Source: Baylisascaris procyonis
Lineage: Eukaryota; Nematoda; Chromadorea; Rhabditida; Ascarididae
Length of the DNA: 64,000 nt
Direction of reading: 5' to 3'
Assembly (NCBI GenBank): GCA_037389465.1
Contig: JAZARR010000250.1
Location: 1,736,001-1,800,000, forward strand
The notes under the pieces are model-generated. The model was given only the letters and a program-made list of their open reading frames with translations, ran no database searches and had not been told where the DNA came from. Made by a program: the position numbers and the translations under genes. This document shows positions 13,822-27,468 of this stretch, one piece after another; positions within the stretch are counted from its first letter, which is position 1, and each line of letters starts with the position of its first letter.

Positions 13822-16800
13822 CTAGAAATATTTCTATAACGATAGAATCCTTATAGATCGACTATAAAAATTATCGAAACAATCTAAATCATCTACGGTT
13901 ATCATATAGGAAACCCTCCTACAATTGATGCTTATGTTCGCATGCAGGTTAATATTGGTACATATAATAAATAATATTCCATAAACAATGAGTGGAATAT
14001 TTACATAGTTTACTATAATGTATAATTTCTAAATAATTATATTATACAACATAAATAATTATAATGCATAATATTTATTATAAAATATAAACGAATATGA
14101 ATAAATTATGGACGCATTAAATTACAGTAAAGAATTTGTGGTTAAAAAAAAAACAATTATATTAGAGTAGAGCATACCGCTTACTTTTGACTCATCTTAA
14201 ATTGTGGTACTATTTCATCGAAGGGTTTTTCCTTTAAAGTATGCAACATTTCATAGAGTGTACTATCCTATTTAATATCTAATATGCATATGACAACTTC
14301 AAAAAAAACCTAGATAAAATAAAAACGAAATTGGTTTTAAGAAAGCGTTTTGAAACATTGCAAATCAGTCATAAACTAAGGCATTTGCGAGTCATCGACT
14401 ATAAACTTCTCGCAAGTTAGCGACATAGGCATAAAAACAGGAAAAAATAATCGTTAGAATATTTGGGAAATACGCTTTTTTTTCACTAATAAAAACTTTT
14501 TTTTCACTAATAAAATTGCTTTTTCATGAACAACAAGAAGGGAAGAAACATCAATGAAAGATATCACAGTTGGTGAGGCAACACATTGGAAAATTATAGA
14601 ATAATTTGCAATTATATGCGTTAAATTTATGCTATTCTAGTTCGACGAGTTGTTAAATTAAAAAAATCAGACAGAGTGAACACATGCACATAAGTTACAA
14701 AGAACAGATAGGATCGTTATTCCTGCAAAAGATGCATAATAATGTATGCCGTCCCTTTCTTGAGGCTTACGAAAATATTGGAAGTAAAATAAAACCCCTT
14801 TCCCTTATATTCTGGGATGGAAGCATCTGATTCCAACTATGTCCACCTGATCAACCAAAAGAAATCAACCAGCAAAAGCCTAAATCCATCACCACAACGA
14901 AGAACGCCAAAATCTTAGGCGGGCGAAAAAAAACAAAAAAGTTCGCACTACCGTAATCAAACAATCTTTGCAGGAAATTCAACAACCCTCCATTTTTATA
15001 AACACAATGCCAACAGTTATTCATCACAAACGACAAGAATATAAACAGGTGAGGCTGCAAGCCAGAAGACCTGACAGGAAATGCTTTTGCACTCTGAGAA
15101 CCTAACCGACCGGTTGCATAAATAAAAAATGATGAGCATTGCCTCCAAATCATGGTGCGTCATATTCGATAAGTGCATTTTATAGCGCTGTCAATAGCAA
15201 TTTCAAATAATGGGAGCATTTTTGTTCCCCGTGGTATAAGAAGGCGTCCTGAAATGAACTAGCAGTTTTTTGGGAGAGGGGTGCCGCTGTTTCGCCGTTT
15301 CATTCTTGCATCTATGCAGAAATGATCTCTGCGTGGCACAGCCATCCACTGGATTACCTTTCAATGTGCTTCTAAAATGGACTACCTCCTTTGTTTTTCC
15401 CATTTCCAATCATCATTTCTTTACTTTGGCGGGCATATTCACCGAAATGGTAAAAAATAAACCTTATCGGTTTTCGGTAACTTTTTACCTCTCACTGCAG
15501 TAATCGTTATTTTCTCAAAACGTAACATGATTTCTTTCAAATGCAGAATTGTTCACGGCCATCCCATACGTCTATTTCTCCCATTACCTTTCACCTCTTC
15601 CTGCCCAGGACATCTCTCTCTATCATTGCACCAGTCAAGCATGTTTCATCTCCACATTCCAATTTGGCATTCTAAATAGGACATCTCAAACGTCCTGTCT
15701 GCCCACCGGAGTTTAGAAATTGAGGATAGTGGAGTCAATCCTGAAAACCTTAAAAGAATGAGAAAAACTTTCGGCTGTTTTTTCCCCGTGCACCAAATTT
15801 AAAAGTAGCAGCCGGGAAAAATAGAAAATTTAGCCCGTTTTTAGTGCGCTCATTTTAAAACTAGTTGTCATTCATGCACAAATATTCAAACAATTGATGT
15901 TATCTTGATCTGCGTCGCTGAAGATGCTTCCTACGGGTTTACCTTATACTGTCAACCATACGGCGTCCAAGACTCCTCGTTTTCCGGCTGATCCGGCAAA
16001 AATTGCCGAAATCCGGCAAAAATTGCCGAGATCGGGCACATTCCGGCAATTTTTTTTGTTTAGATTTTTAAAAGAATAAAAAAATTTTTTTAAGGGAGAG
16101 AGTTTTGAGAGAATAGAATCCGGTCGCCGTACAATATTCATAATTTACCGTCATCTACCCATCGAATATTGTTCGCCTTTTATTTTCCTGCATAGCTCAC
16201 AATAGCTGGAGTGAAAACTTTTGGGAAATATTTGCCTTCTTCGATTTGCATGGAATCTTTCTTTGAGTATATCAGCATGATTCAAAGACATTTTTTAACT
16301 TCAAAATGCTTGCATATCACCGTTTGAAAAGTGTTCTATGTGCTTTAAACTCAGACAGCAACTTTCGACTTTTAGACGTCCCTTTCCAATCGTAGTGCAT
16401 AGAGTGATCAGCTCCAGTGAAAAGTGGTTCTTCTAATATCGTTTTAAACGGTTTTATATGCCGAACTATAAGAATTTGGAGCTGGAATCTCGAATAAACT
16501 CCTGTCAAGCATCTAATGGACAAAATAATTCGACGTTCAAACGATTGTCCACACAAAATTCATCAATGCAAAACAGCTGATTTTATTAATGCATACGTAT
16601 TTTCCTTTCAAATTCGAACGTTACTCATTTGTTCTCTCAACTATTTGTTTCTTTTTTCTCCTCGAAACCCATTATGCTCTTATTGTGTTTATCATACTTT
16701 CTCGCTTGTTGCACTAAGTTATCGTAGTTTTCTTTATTTCTCTAACAAACAAACTTTTACTGCAACTTACTGTATTATTTACCGTATCACTTCTACTACT

Positions 16801-17168
16801 ACTACAACTTACTGTATTATTTAGCAGTAGCAATAATCGATATCCCACTTATAAAATCTCAAAAGTGATATTTATAATAATAAATTTATTTAAACATAAA
16901 TTTCAAGCAATAAATTTCCCATTCTTAGCATTCCCACTAACAGTTAAGTACTTACAATAAAAACTTTAGAGTCAGCTAGTTAATACTAGTTTTAATCGTC
17001 TAAAATGCGCGTATTGTGCTTTATAAATGCTTCCTTCGCCAAATGTTCATAGCAATAGGTATCTTTAATATTGCTTTAGTATAACACATTATCTATAACG
17101 CCTCATAAAACGTACATACATTCAACGTCTTTAATGCAATAGGTCGAATAATCGAAGATCGAATAATT
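13822..17168. other. Intergenic DNA between dhs-28 and the unrecognised gene
   Basis: It should hold the 3' untranslated region of dhs-28 (near 17168) and perhaps the first exon of the unrecognised gene, which I could not find. It is mostly A/T-rich. There are short hairpin-like CCGGCAA repeats at 15991-16050 and a minus-strand open frame at 16317-16556 that weakly recalls a transposase (see findings). A 19-base direct repeat (CAACTTACTGTATTATTTA) occurs at about 16762 and 16805. Confidence 0.5.
15991..16050. repeat. Tandem 20-bp hairpin repeat (CCGGCAA..TTGCCG)
   Basis: Two nearly identical 20-bp units at 15991-16010 and 16011-16030, and a third degenerate unit to 16050. Each contains the perfect palindrome CGGCAA-AAA-TTGCCG, so each unit can fold on itself. 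It resembles in style the CCGGCAA/TTGCCG-type dispersed repeats known from nematode genomes. Confidence 0.75.
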
Positions 17169-20100
17169 TCAAAGTTTTGCTTTCCTATTTTTCTCCATAA
17201 GCGTTTGCATCTTCTGTAGTAACATAATATTTCCTTTGATTTTCAATTTTCCACTCATAAATGCCTGGAAAGGAAAAGAAAATTCGTTTGTAAAAAAAAT
17301 TTGACTCTTTTCTATTTTATTTTTATTTTTATTTTTTGAAAGTTAAAAGAAATATTCATCATTTATCATAAATAAACTCTATTGTGCTATAGGAGGCTGG
17401 TGATAACTTGTGGGAAGCTGGTAATAACTTGTGATCTCTAAATAACCGTATTCGCATTCTCGACTCATCTTCTATACAAGGAAATGAAATTATTAATTTT
17501 TAGACAAATGAGTATTCAATGAAAATGCTTGCCACTCGATAATAAAAAAAAAAAAAAACTATTGAAGGTCTTTTGGATTGAGTAAATAAAGTCCTCAATA
17601 AGGCATGTCATTTTCTCCAAAGAAACCTAGACCGTCAGAAATCCTCGAAAACGCTAGAATATGCTCTTAAAATAAACCAATAGATCGAGTAAAAAGCAAA
17701 AAAAAAAAGTCCTTCCCATATATAGATTTACCATAGTTTTATCACATAAAAACCCCTTTACCATATTTAGCGTCTATACCTACCGTAAAATGAGCACTTA
17801 TTACAGCACTATAACATTCACTATAGTAGTTTGGCAAGAATATTTTATAATTCAATAACAAAAACAACGATGGATTTACCTTTTGAGCATTAAGTTTCCC
17901 GACGGCAATATTAAAAAAATCTTCATCAGCCACTGTAAGTGTTGTATTCGGTTTTAATCCATCTCGTACATCTCCTTCATAAATTATCGGTGGTGAACTT
18001 TTAAGATCGAGTGCTAAATAAAATTTCTAATAGAAATTATTTATTGATATCGGAATTAAATTTTCTATTCGAATTTCTCAAATTTGAAGTCATAAAATTT
18101 ACAACCTTATGTTTATAGAACGTGAACAATTCTTTCGAATATAAAAATGCCATTAGTCTTTATTCTCAAACTAAAATAATTTGCATAATATTATACGAAA
18201 ATAATAACAAAGAAATAAATAAAATAAATCAACAAGAAGTGCATTGACTACAATAAATATTTTTTACTTTTCTATTTTATTCTATTAAAAAAAAAAAATT
18301 TCATCGCTTAATGCGTCGATATTTTTCGCTCTCAAAAATTTTATTGTTGATTATAAAAATATTTTTTTAAATAAAAAATACCAATATTTTATTATAAAAA
18401 ATAACATATTATTAAAATTCCTTGACAATCCATTCATGCTTTCTTGAGAAATTTCTAGCAAGAAGTATAGCCGCATAGAATTTACAAATGCAAATTGGTA
18501 ACGCTAGATTCATGGGTAAATTTTACCCATCGCTCATTATAGTCCACCTCTATACCACAACTTCAGTCAGCGTAAATCAACGGTTCATGCAAAATATAAA
18601 CTGCCTCTATCCCCCCCCCCCCCCCCTTCTCCAACATACACAAAGCGTAGAAATATGAATCAAAAGTCCTTTTTCTTTACCATACTTTGTTAAGAAATTA
18701 GCAATAATTTTTGAAATATATGGATAATCAAATGCTTCGTTTAACCATTCATAGATATTCAATACCCTTTCGACGAATTCTCAAATATTATTAAACTTTT
18801 CTATGAGACAAAATTTCGGGCTGAAACAGATAATCCCGAATACAAGTATTCATTTCGTCTCTATGAATATCTAAAATAATTCACAATAAAAGAATAAATA
18901 AAACAAACATACTTATTCTGGCCATTTCGTTTTTGCCATCAGTTAGTATATAGAGGACAATCGCATTAATGGATTTTGCAATTTCTGGTTTCTCTTTCAA
19001 GCCTCGTCGAATCTCCTAAAATTCTATTCACCTCTATAGATAATCATTAGGGCGTATAGTGTTAAGAGTGAGCAAAAATCAACTAATTTAATTATTTCAA
19101 TTTTGAGCATTAATTTTCACTTAAATTCATGCTTAGTTCTATATTATTGCAAACAATAAAATTCAAAAATTTATGCTTTATTTTAGATCATATCTACTCC
19201 TAGACAACAATTCCAGCAAGCAACCATCACCAGAATAGAGAGATTTTCTACAAAGAATTGATAAGCACATGAAATAAAACAAGATCCGAGACTATAATCC
19301 AAAAAGGAGTCTGAAAAGTTTTATTCGAATATCGTTTAGCCACTAATAACTCGAAATGTAATATTTTAAATCCAATATAGTCTACTTATCGTTTATTTAA
19401 CACATTATTGGTTAATCATCGGCTCGGTGCGTCAAGGTTTTCCCTACCCCTCCTATCCTCCCCCCCACCCCGCCGTACCTTCGCCCTTGGATATAGGTGT
19501 GGTACATTCTTGCACTATGAAAGTGAATGAAATTAATATCAATAATAAGTATAGGATTGAAAATTAGTTGGAGACCGGCGATGAACGAAGCATATAAATA
19601 TTTTAGAAGAACTATAAGGGAGGAGATGAAATAAAATTGCACAAAGTAGAATTTTCAAAACGTATTTGATCATTTTCACCTTGATCTTTGATCTTTGATC
19701 ATATTTGATCATTCAAAAACTATTTTGAGAGACGATCATTTCACTTCCGGTTGCAATTATTTATTAAAACGAAATAATTTGCTTTCCCTCAATCAGTCCC
19801 TCAATCCCTCAATCAGAGTTAAATTTTTTATGATACTGCTGAATTAATTTACGAAATATTTTTGTGGAAAAGCAATTCTAATTTTATGTTATTGTTTATT
19901 GAATTTGAATATGCAAATGCAAATAGGCAAATGGGGAAAAATGGCCAACTATAATATCGCCTTACCTCGAAAATGACATTGCTCTTGAGAGATGAGCCGA
20001 ATGTCGTTGTTCTTGCTTCGCCATTTTGCGTCTTTCCCTGAAAAAAAAAAAAAACGCCTCGTTATTAATTCAAAATTCAACTGATCTCAATTCATAAATA

Positions 20101-23100
20101 TTAATATGCAAATTCAATCAATTATATTCAAATATATCAGTTATATTCAAATAAAAAACACAATATGCAAATAACTAATTCAATCAAAGAAGAGTGTTAA
20201 TGTGAAAATGCAAAAAGAGTAAAATGCCCCTTAGAAAATATTTTCTCAAGCAATTTTATAAGCACTATTTAAATGTTTCGGCTTCTTCACTTCAACACAA
20301 ATTTAGGTGACTAAAATGTTTTCACCATAATACAAACCTATGTGATTCATCTTGATACAAATGTTTGCAGCAGATGCTAAGCTATTTCATTTCACTAAAA
20401 AAAAATTATCAAAAAATTTAATAAAAATTTAATAATTTGAACTAAACAAATCACTATCGTTCACAATCTAATCTCTTTAGGTGCGATATTTAATTGAAGC
20501 AATCTGCGGTACTTTAATTAAATGCTATATTTAAAAAAAAAAAAAAAATAATAATGTGCTGTAAATGCTATGCTTTGGCTTCTTGCTAGGCTATTATCTA
20601 CACTTAACGTGAGGTTAAAAATACTAATTAGTACGTAAGAAACGAAGTTATAAACCTGTACCTTTGCACTACTCGTCATCAATTCAGTGGTAACATCTGC
20701 AAAAAGAAAAGTTTCCGATGAAACAATTATATGCAAAATGAGATATTTACACACCTCGCGTGATTCTTCTAACTCTTCAGATTTAAATATTTCCTTTACT
20801 TGATATAATAAGATGAAATCAACGGTTATAGAGGTTTTTTTATTACCTAAGATCTCTCTCTCTCCCTCTCTCTCTCTCCCTCTCTCCCTCCCTCTCTCTA
20901 TATTATACGCAAAAATAATATTCGACGTTCCCAATGGGATGATTTAAAAATTTTACTACATAGATATTTTTTCATTCACATGATATATGCATTAATAAAC
21001 ATTAATATTAGCATACTCATCGATGTAGTTGTCTTATTTTTGCATAACGAATATGCGACGATATAATTGAATATGAAAATATAATCGTAATTTAATAAAA
21101 CAAAAATAATGACTAAAATATTCAATGTTTTAGTCATATATTATAGAAAAAAAACGTGAAATGAAATAGGCAACATCCCACTATAATCTTATAAAAATCT
21201 TATAAAAAACACGAGTCATTATATAAATAAACGTATAATAATCACATTTCGTTCTCAACAATCTATAATAAAAAAACGATTTAAATCGGTATATAAATAT
21301 TTAGTATATATTCCATCTGGATTTCTTTGCAAAAAAAGATTCAAAAAAATACGAATTTAATTTAATTTAATTAAAGAAATGCGGAGCTAAATGAAAAGAC
21401 TCCACTAAAGAAGTCAGACTTCAGCGGTATTTCTATTCACTAAATTTCAACACCACAACTTTTATAGTTTTGTAGTTGAAACTAATCGATAAATATATAC
21501 ACTTAAAAACGATCAAGTGAGATATTATAGTAATAATTTTTTATAGAAATTACACAAAAGAAAAAAAAACGAAGTTAAGCACCGCAATGATAACGAAAAA
21601 AAAAGATACCTTGTATGGAATCGAAATGTTTCGCATTCGACATATCGGTTATCGCTTGCCAATTATCACGGACTGTAATTTGAATGAGGCATTTATTTAG
21701 ATCCATTCGATAGTATGAGTGGCACAATATGAATTTAATCCAACAAGGTGGCAAATTTACGGAAGTCCTATCTAAGGATTAAAGATAAAAATTCATTTTT
21801 ATGCAGACATATTTAAGATTTCCAAGTTAATAACAAACTCGAATATTTAAACATCGCACTAGCATATCTAAAAATGAATCTTCTTTCAAAATAGCCAATA
21901 TAGTATCCTCTGAAATTAACGAATAAGGCAAATATCAGCGTTTCATCTAAGCGATATTTATGGAGTCTTTTAAAACGATATTTAAATCCAGAAAATACTT
22001 CCTCATCAAAGAAATTTAGAGATGTAAATAAATGCTATCGTTTATTCATAATTCTAATTACTATAAGAACGCATTCATTTATGGCGCAAAAAAAAACCGA
22101 AAACGATGATAATCTATAGTAGTAAAGAAAGGACAACTTTCGTGGTAATGAATAAAATAAAATTGACATACCGCATTCGGCCTTTGCGTTTGGGAGATAC
22201 TTCCCTGTTGATCGATATGCTTGAACTGAAATATATAATAAACAGCAAAATGTTGCAATAAGCGATGCTATAACGATCAAAGCATCAAAGCATCGTACTC
22301 TGCAAGCTTCATAATTCGAAGCTAAGCAGCATTCTAGTAAGTGAGAGAAGCAATGGCATCTGCTTGGCCTTATACTAATCTGCTGGGATAAACAGCCAAA
22401 AAAACACATAATGCGTCAATTCTTGACGCGTTTTTCCATTTGTCTGCAAATCTGCTTTCCCAAAAAACGCATATTGGACATTATTTGTCACGTCAAACGG
22501 CAAAAGATAAAATAAAATTCCAGCGAAATAACTAGAAAAATTTCGCTGCAGATTTGTTGGGAAAGGAAACATAGAATCTTCACATTGTTGTGAGAGGATT
22601 CTGAAAGGAAACATAGAATCTTCACATTGTTGTGAGAGGATTCTATGTTTCCTCCATTGTTGTCATTACTACTAAATGTACTTAACTCTCCATATCGTGT
22701 CTTAGTAGTCTTTTCGATAGTATGAGCAAACACCCGCGACTCCTATCGCTGTCACCATTTATTCATTTTAACTCTCCATTGCATTTAAGAGGAATGATAA
22801 CAATGCAGGAGAAATAGAATCCTCTCACAACAATGTGAAAATTCTATGTTTCTTTTCCTTACCAAATCTGCACCGAAATTTTTCTAGTTATTTCACTGGA
22901 ATTTTATTTTATCTTTCGCCGTTTGACGTGGCAATACTCCACTATTTCAGAAACTCAATTATGACATACCTTGACCATACCATCCACCGGCTGCCTCAAA
23001 AATACCACCAGTTTGTTTGCATGAATCATGAGTGAGAAACACAACCAACGGGACGATGTATTCTGGTTTGAGAGCGTTCAATAAATCGTCCGGCATGATG

Positions 23101-24925
23101 CCTTGAGTGAGTCGTGACGCAGCAGTTGGCACTACCACATTACTTGTTATATTATATTTGGCACCTTCTACAGCCAGAACATGTGAAAATCCTATTAAGG
23201 CGCTTTTCGCTGAAAACATATTAATTCATTGATATTTTCGTATTTCCCTCGATCACATCAATGGCAATTCCATAGTTATTCGAAGTTTCTCGTAGATCGA
23301 TTTATGTCCCTAATTAATTCAACCGGTCGGTCGATGTGTTTAATTAATATCGAAGTGAATTTCAAGAATTCTTCGATTTCAACGTTGAATATTTATCATA
23401 GCTTTATATAAATGATTAACATCAATAACGAATCGGGTGGGATAATATTTGCTTATATTCATTTAGCCATTATTCCCTATAAGGCTAAATTCATATTAAA
23501 GCAGAGCTAAATCTAGTTGATTTAATAATAAGTAAAAAAAGAGAAATCCAATACAAAATGATGCAATTGAATAAAAACAAATTTAGAAAGTAATCGGTTA
23601 CTCATGGAATGATAGAGTAGAATAGGCTTAACGGTATATTCCTGAAAAAGAAAAACAATAGAAAATCTATGAGTTATTTGTTTTCTCGAAGCGACAGCCG
23701 TAACGGAAATGTTTATACTAAAATTAATTCCCATTTTTTTTAGAAACTAAGTGGCGAAAAAAAATTCAATCTTAGAATACAACAGATCGACATAAACTTA
23801 CCAGCTGAATAATTCGCTTGGCCATAATTGCCATAAATAGCCGAATTTGAAGCGGTGACAATTACTCGGCCAAAATTCTGTTTTTTGAAATATGGCCATG
23901 CGGCTTTTGTAACCGCAAAAGTGCCTTTTACATGCACCTTTAGAACGAGATCTGAAAAAAAACGAAATCACGTGAATTATTTATTTTATTAAACAAAACA
24001 TATCATTTAAATTACCACAAATTTGAAATGCTTAAAAGTTTAATTTAAAAAAAAAACATTATTGATGAACCTATAAAAAGCTGTAGATTGGAAGTGTTCA
24101 ATGAAATTCTTGTAGAGAAAAAATTGTTGCACGGAATATACGATTACTTAAGCAGGAAATTTTTTATGCGCACAACGACGCTCAACAATACTTTATGCGA
24201 AAGGAAAACGTTGAAAATTTATGCAAATACAACAATCAGTCAATAATTCGTCATTTTTCATTAGGAAACAATAAATTAAATGAAATAACATTCGAAAATA
24301 ACAGTGTTGAGAAATATAGAAGGAAGAACAGTGCATTATTTATCATTACATTCTACTGTGTTAGGGTAAGCATTTTCCAAGAAAACAAACGATCACATAA
24401 ATTGTCGACCAAAGAAAAAACGTTCTTCGATTATATCCATCGTTATCAGGAAAATTTTGATTCATAACTTTTACAGTCTTTCTCAATATTTCAATAATCA
24501 TAACAAAAAATGACGGATCGAAACCAGAATTGAAGACAGAAACTCCTATGAGGTCAATTGTTCTGAGCCAAATTTCACTATCAAACGTTTAATTTCTTGT
24601 AAGTTGTAGCCAAGAGATATGACCAATAATGTATACACATATCATCTTACTATAGTCCCTGCGAAAAAAAACTGCTACCAACTTCTTAAACATTTCGCTG
24701 CTGCAATGTACGCTTATTGCTTTCAATTCTTCGTTTTATACGTTCGTTTCTTTTGCACGCATCTTGCTGATACCTCTTCTTCCCACTCATCAATCATACT
24801 TTCGACTGTACGCTTATTCTTCCTTTATTCACAAATAAAGACATAGGTAGAGATGTAATGACGCTAGAACCAATATTTGTATAAAATATTCACCACAGCA
24901 GACTTTATAGCAACCCACTTTGCTA

Positions 24926-24992
<67 letters not shown>

Positions 24993-27468
24993 TTGCAAAA
25001 GCATTGCAAAATTACGCAATAATTCGATAAAACAATAAATAATAAACGAATAAAATAAAATAAATAAAATAATAAAAAGAAAAAAAAACGAACCCCAATC
25101 TGTTTCCGACATATTACTGAATGATTTATCACGAAGAATACCTGCATTATTAATGACCACATCTGCAAATCGATAATCTTCTACTATTATTTCTTAATAT
25201 CACATTAAAGCATTATCAATCATTAGTTTAAATATCGCCATTGTTTGGATTTATATTTTATCGAATTATTATGTAATTTATAAAAACAGAAATTTATCCT
25301 TATTAATCGCCTATTGCAAATATTTTTTATTTCATTCGCCAAGTAAATGACAGCAATATCTACTGAACGATAGGTCAAAGGTGCAGCAAATTTCCGTCAG
25401 ATGATATGTGAAGAAAGCCCACCTAGTTAAGTCTATCGACAATGCAACCAATGACAATTTAACAAGTGATGACCCGATCGTCGAAGCAATTAAAACCAAT
25501 AATACCCCCATTCCTTTATGTATAAAATTAAAAATATTAGTAAAAAAAGCTAAAATCTATTGCCACCGATGAATATTTATTGAAAAAAACAAACCAATGC
25601 GACCAAAATTAGCGATGGCAGTTTCAATAATCCTTTCACCGAATTCAACACTATCGTAATTCGCAATTGCCTTTCTGCCAAATTCTTTAATTTCCGCAAC
25701 AACCTTAAATAATTCAAATTGTTATGTTTCACTAAGTAGAAAAAAATTTTTTAGAAATGAAATTTTCTAAAAGTTTTTTTTTTAACGCCCAAAAATAAAA
25801 AATTTTTGGCAGACAAGAACAGATATGATGGAAAGTTTTTCGGCACCAAACGAATCTGATTTGAAACTTGAAAAAGGGGTGGTCAATACCTGCATGAATC
25901 GTTATAAGTTGACTGCTTGACAAGATAAACAAGCAAACTGAATGATGCAGAAACGATAAAACGTTAGGAAAACTAAAAAAAACGAAACAAAAAATTATGC
26001 TTTTGTAATTCTGGAAATGCAATATTATTCAAAATTGTATACTTACGTGATATTTCGCTTATTATTTATTGAAAGAACTTTTGGCATTCAGCCATTCGAT
26101 ACTCTTTGCTTCACTTAGCTGTCGTTTCTGTCTTATGATTCCCACTAAGCTCATGGCCAAGATGAAAGGGGTCACGGAAGGAATTCCTCCCACACTCTTC
26201 AATTATCGGGGAGTGTGTGGAGGATTTCCGATTCTTTCAGATACGATTCAAACGATATATAAGTATATAGAATATTGCCTTTCTAAGCAGCATCAAAGAA
26301 AGTACTTATAAAATCCCTAAAAGGAGGTTTCTAACCGGTTAAATAGGCAGTAATAGTAAGCAACAAGCGACAGTAAGAAGCAAATAACATAAAGCCTAAT
26401 AATTAATATTAAATAATAATAAAACTTCGAGAACAAATGAGCTCTTTAAAAATATACTTTATCAGCCATCGATGTCGATGAATCTGTACCATGCGCATCA
26501 CCGCCAAGATCGTTCACTGCAAACTGAGCAATCCGTATGCAAATTCGACCGGTATGCTGCTATCCTACACAAACATAAGGTGGCAGATGCTCCGATCGAG
26601 GACTCTGAGTCCCGGAGACAACGTGCCTAATGTGGTTGTTACTTTTAAGGATTAAGGTTCTAGCCCGAAGTAACCAATTTTACTTTAAAGTAACCGGGGA
26701 CATCCTTTTTACCGTCCCACTATTTCACAACATTCTAAGCTTTAAAGAGTCAACCCAACGTATGCAACGACTACCCGTCGCAATACAAGCAGAAGTGAAT
26801 GCTTTGATGCAAGCAATATGCTGACGAGTATAAAACGAAGCGAGAAGATGCAAAATGAATGAAGTTCGTCATCAAATGATCAAAATTAATCGTTTTTGAA
26901 GGTCCTATAATGAAAATACTAAAAGAAAACGCTTCTCGGCTATGAAAACCATCTTGCCTATTTGCTTCATTTTTATAATCAACTTAAATCAACGGTGATT
27001 GTGGCCGTATCACACTACCTCGAAATTCCACAGCTGTGATGTGATACAGCTCAGAAAACTCAAAAAAAAACGCATTAAAATTTGAAAATATTGCTTTATT
27101 TTACATATAATTATTCACACTTCAAATGTTGATAAATGTTTTTGACTTAAAATCGCAATAAAACAATCTACAAACACTTTTGCACCATACCCTTCTCTGT
27201 TGGGGAGATGGGAGGTGAGGTCGAAGAGAGTGGGGGACTTTTTCATAAATCGACAGCCTCAAACATATTTTGAATCATATGTTGATTAAAACATTTTTGA
27301 AAATTTTCACCATTTTAGCATCAAATCCAACTAGGCATATTTCATTAACTATTCAAAAAACATACCAATAACAGTAGCGCCTCTTCTAGCAAATTCGATA
27401 GCATATGCACGTCCTAGACCACCACCTGCACCCGTCACAATTACAACCTTCCCATCGAAACGAAGCAT
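17169..27468 (-). CDS. dhs-28: Peroxisomal (3R)-hydroxyacyl-CoA dehydrogenase with SCP2 domain (DHS-28 type)
   Basis: Thirteen exons: 27366-27468, 26458-26516, 25595-25703, 25094-25162, 23802-23951, 22970-23209, 22172-22225, 21610-21672, 20662-20696, 19966-20037, 18913-19015, 17880-18013, 17169-17264; 428 residues, close to C. elegans DHS-28. The N-terminal half is a short-chain dehydrogenase of the HSD17B4 group: NAD-binding TGAGGGLGR at 12-20, NNAG at 95-98, and Ser148, Tyr161 and Lys165 of the active site. After a linker (about 245-310) comes an SCP2 sterol-carrier fold (about 312-425) with [15 protein letters not shown]. The protein ends in AKL, a type-1 peroxisomal targeting signal. Vertebrate HSD17B4 has a hydratase domain between these parts. 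It is absent here, as in nematodes, where a separate MAOC-1-type enzyme supplies it. In C. elegans this enzyme shortens fatty-acid chains, including ascaroside side chains, by peroxisomal beta-oxidation. Residues are complete and phases close throughout. Confidence 0.95.
18611..18626. repeat. Poly-C run (16 C)
   Basis: Uninterrupted C tract in the dhs-28 intron between exons 11 and 12. On the transcribed strand it is a run of 16 G. Confidence 0.95.
20852..20898. repeat. CT-rich microsatellite
   Basis: Imperfect CT/CCCT repeat of about 47 bp in the dhs-28 intron between exons 8 and 9. The G/A-rich minus strand creates a spurious Arg/Glu-repeat open frame. Confidence 0.9.
22488..22930. mobile_element. 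Foldback (MITE-like) element with long inverted arms
   Basis: The left arm, 22488-22667, starts TCACGTCAAACGGC. The right arm, 22793-22930, ends GCCGTTTGACGTG and is its reverse complement at high similarity over its whole 138 bp. The left arm is 42 bp longer only because of an exact internal tandem duplication (22561-22644). The loop is about 125 bp, with no coding capacity. It lies in the dhs-28 intron between exons 6 and 7, and its right end stops about 39 bp from the donor of exon 6. No clear target-site duplication was seen. Confidence 0.82.
22561..22644. repeat. Exact 42-bp tandem duplication
   Basis: Two identical copies, 22561-22602 and 22603-22644, each beginning GAAAGGAAACATAGAATC, inside the left arm of the foldback element. 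The right arm carries a single copy, so the duplication followed formation of the inverted arms. Confidence 0.95.
24928..24990. repeat. (TTA)21 microsatellite
   Basis: Twenty-one uninterrupted TTA units in the dhs-28 intron between exons 4 and 5. Read on the minus strand it gives poly-Asn or poly-Ile open frames, which are not coding. Confidence 0.97.
26180..26229. other. Imperfect inverted repeat (stem about 18 bp, loop 13 nt)
   Basis: GGAATTCCTCCCACACTC pairs with GAGTGTGTGGAGGATTTCC across a 13-nt loop with one bulge. It lies in the dhs-28 intron between exons 2 and 3. It could be a hairpin of a decayed element; the stem is short for a microRNA precursor. Confidence 0.6.

Noticed and set aside
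20518..20934. 138-codon minus-strand open frame
   Set aside because: Runs through the CT microsatellite and swallows dhs-28 exon 9 in a non-matching frame.
24864..25168. Poly-Asn and poly-Ile open frames
   Set aside because: Produced by the (TTA)21 microsatellite and T-rich intron next to dhs-28 exon 4.
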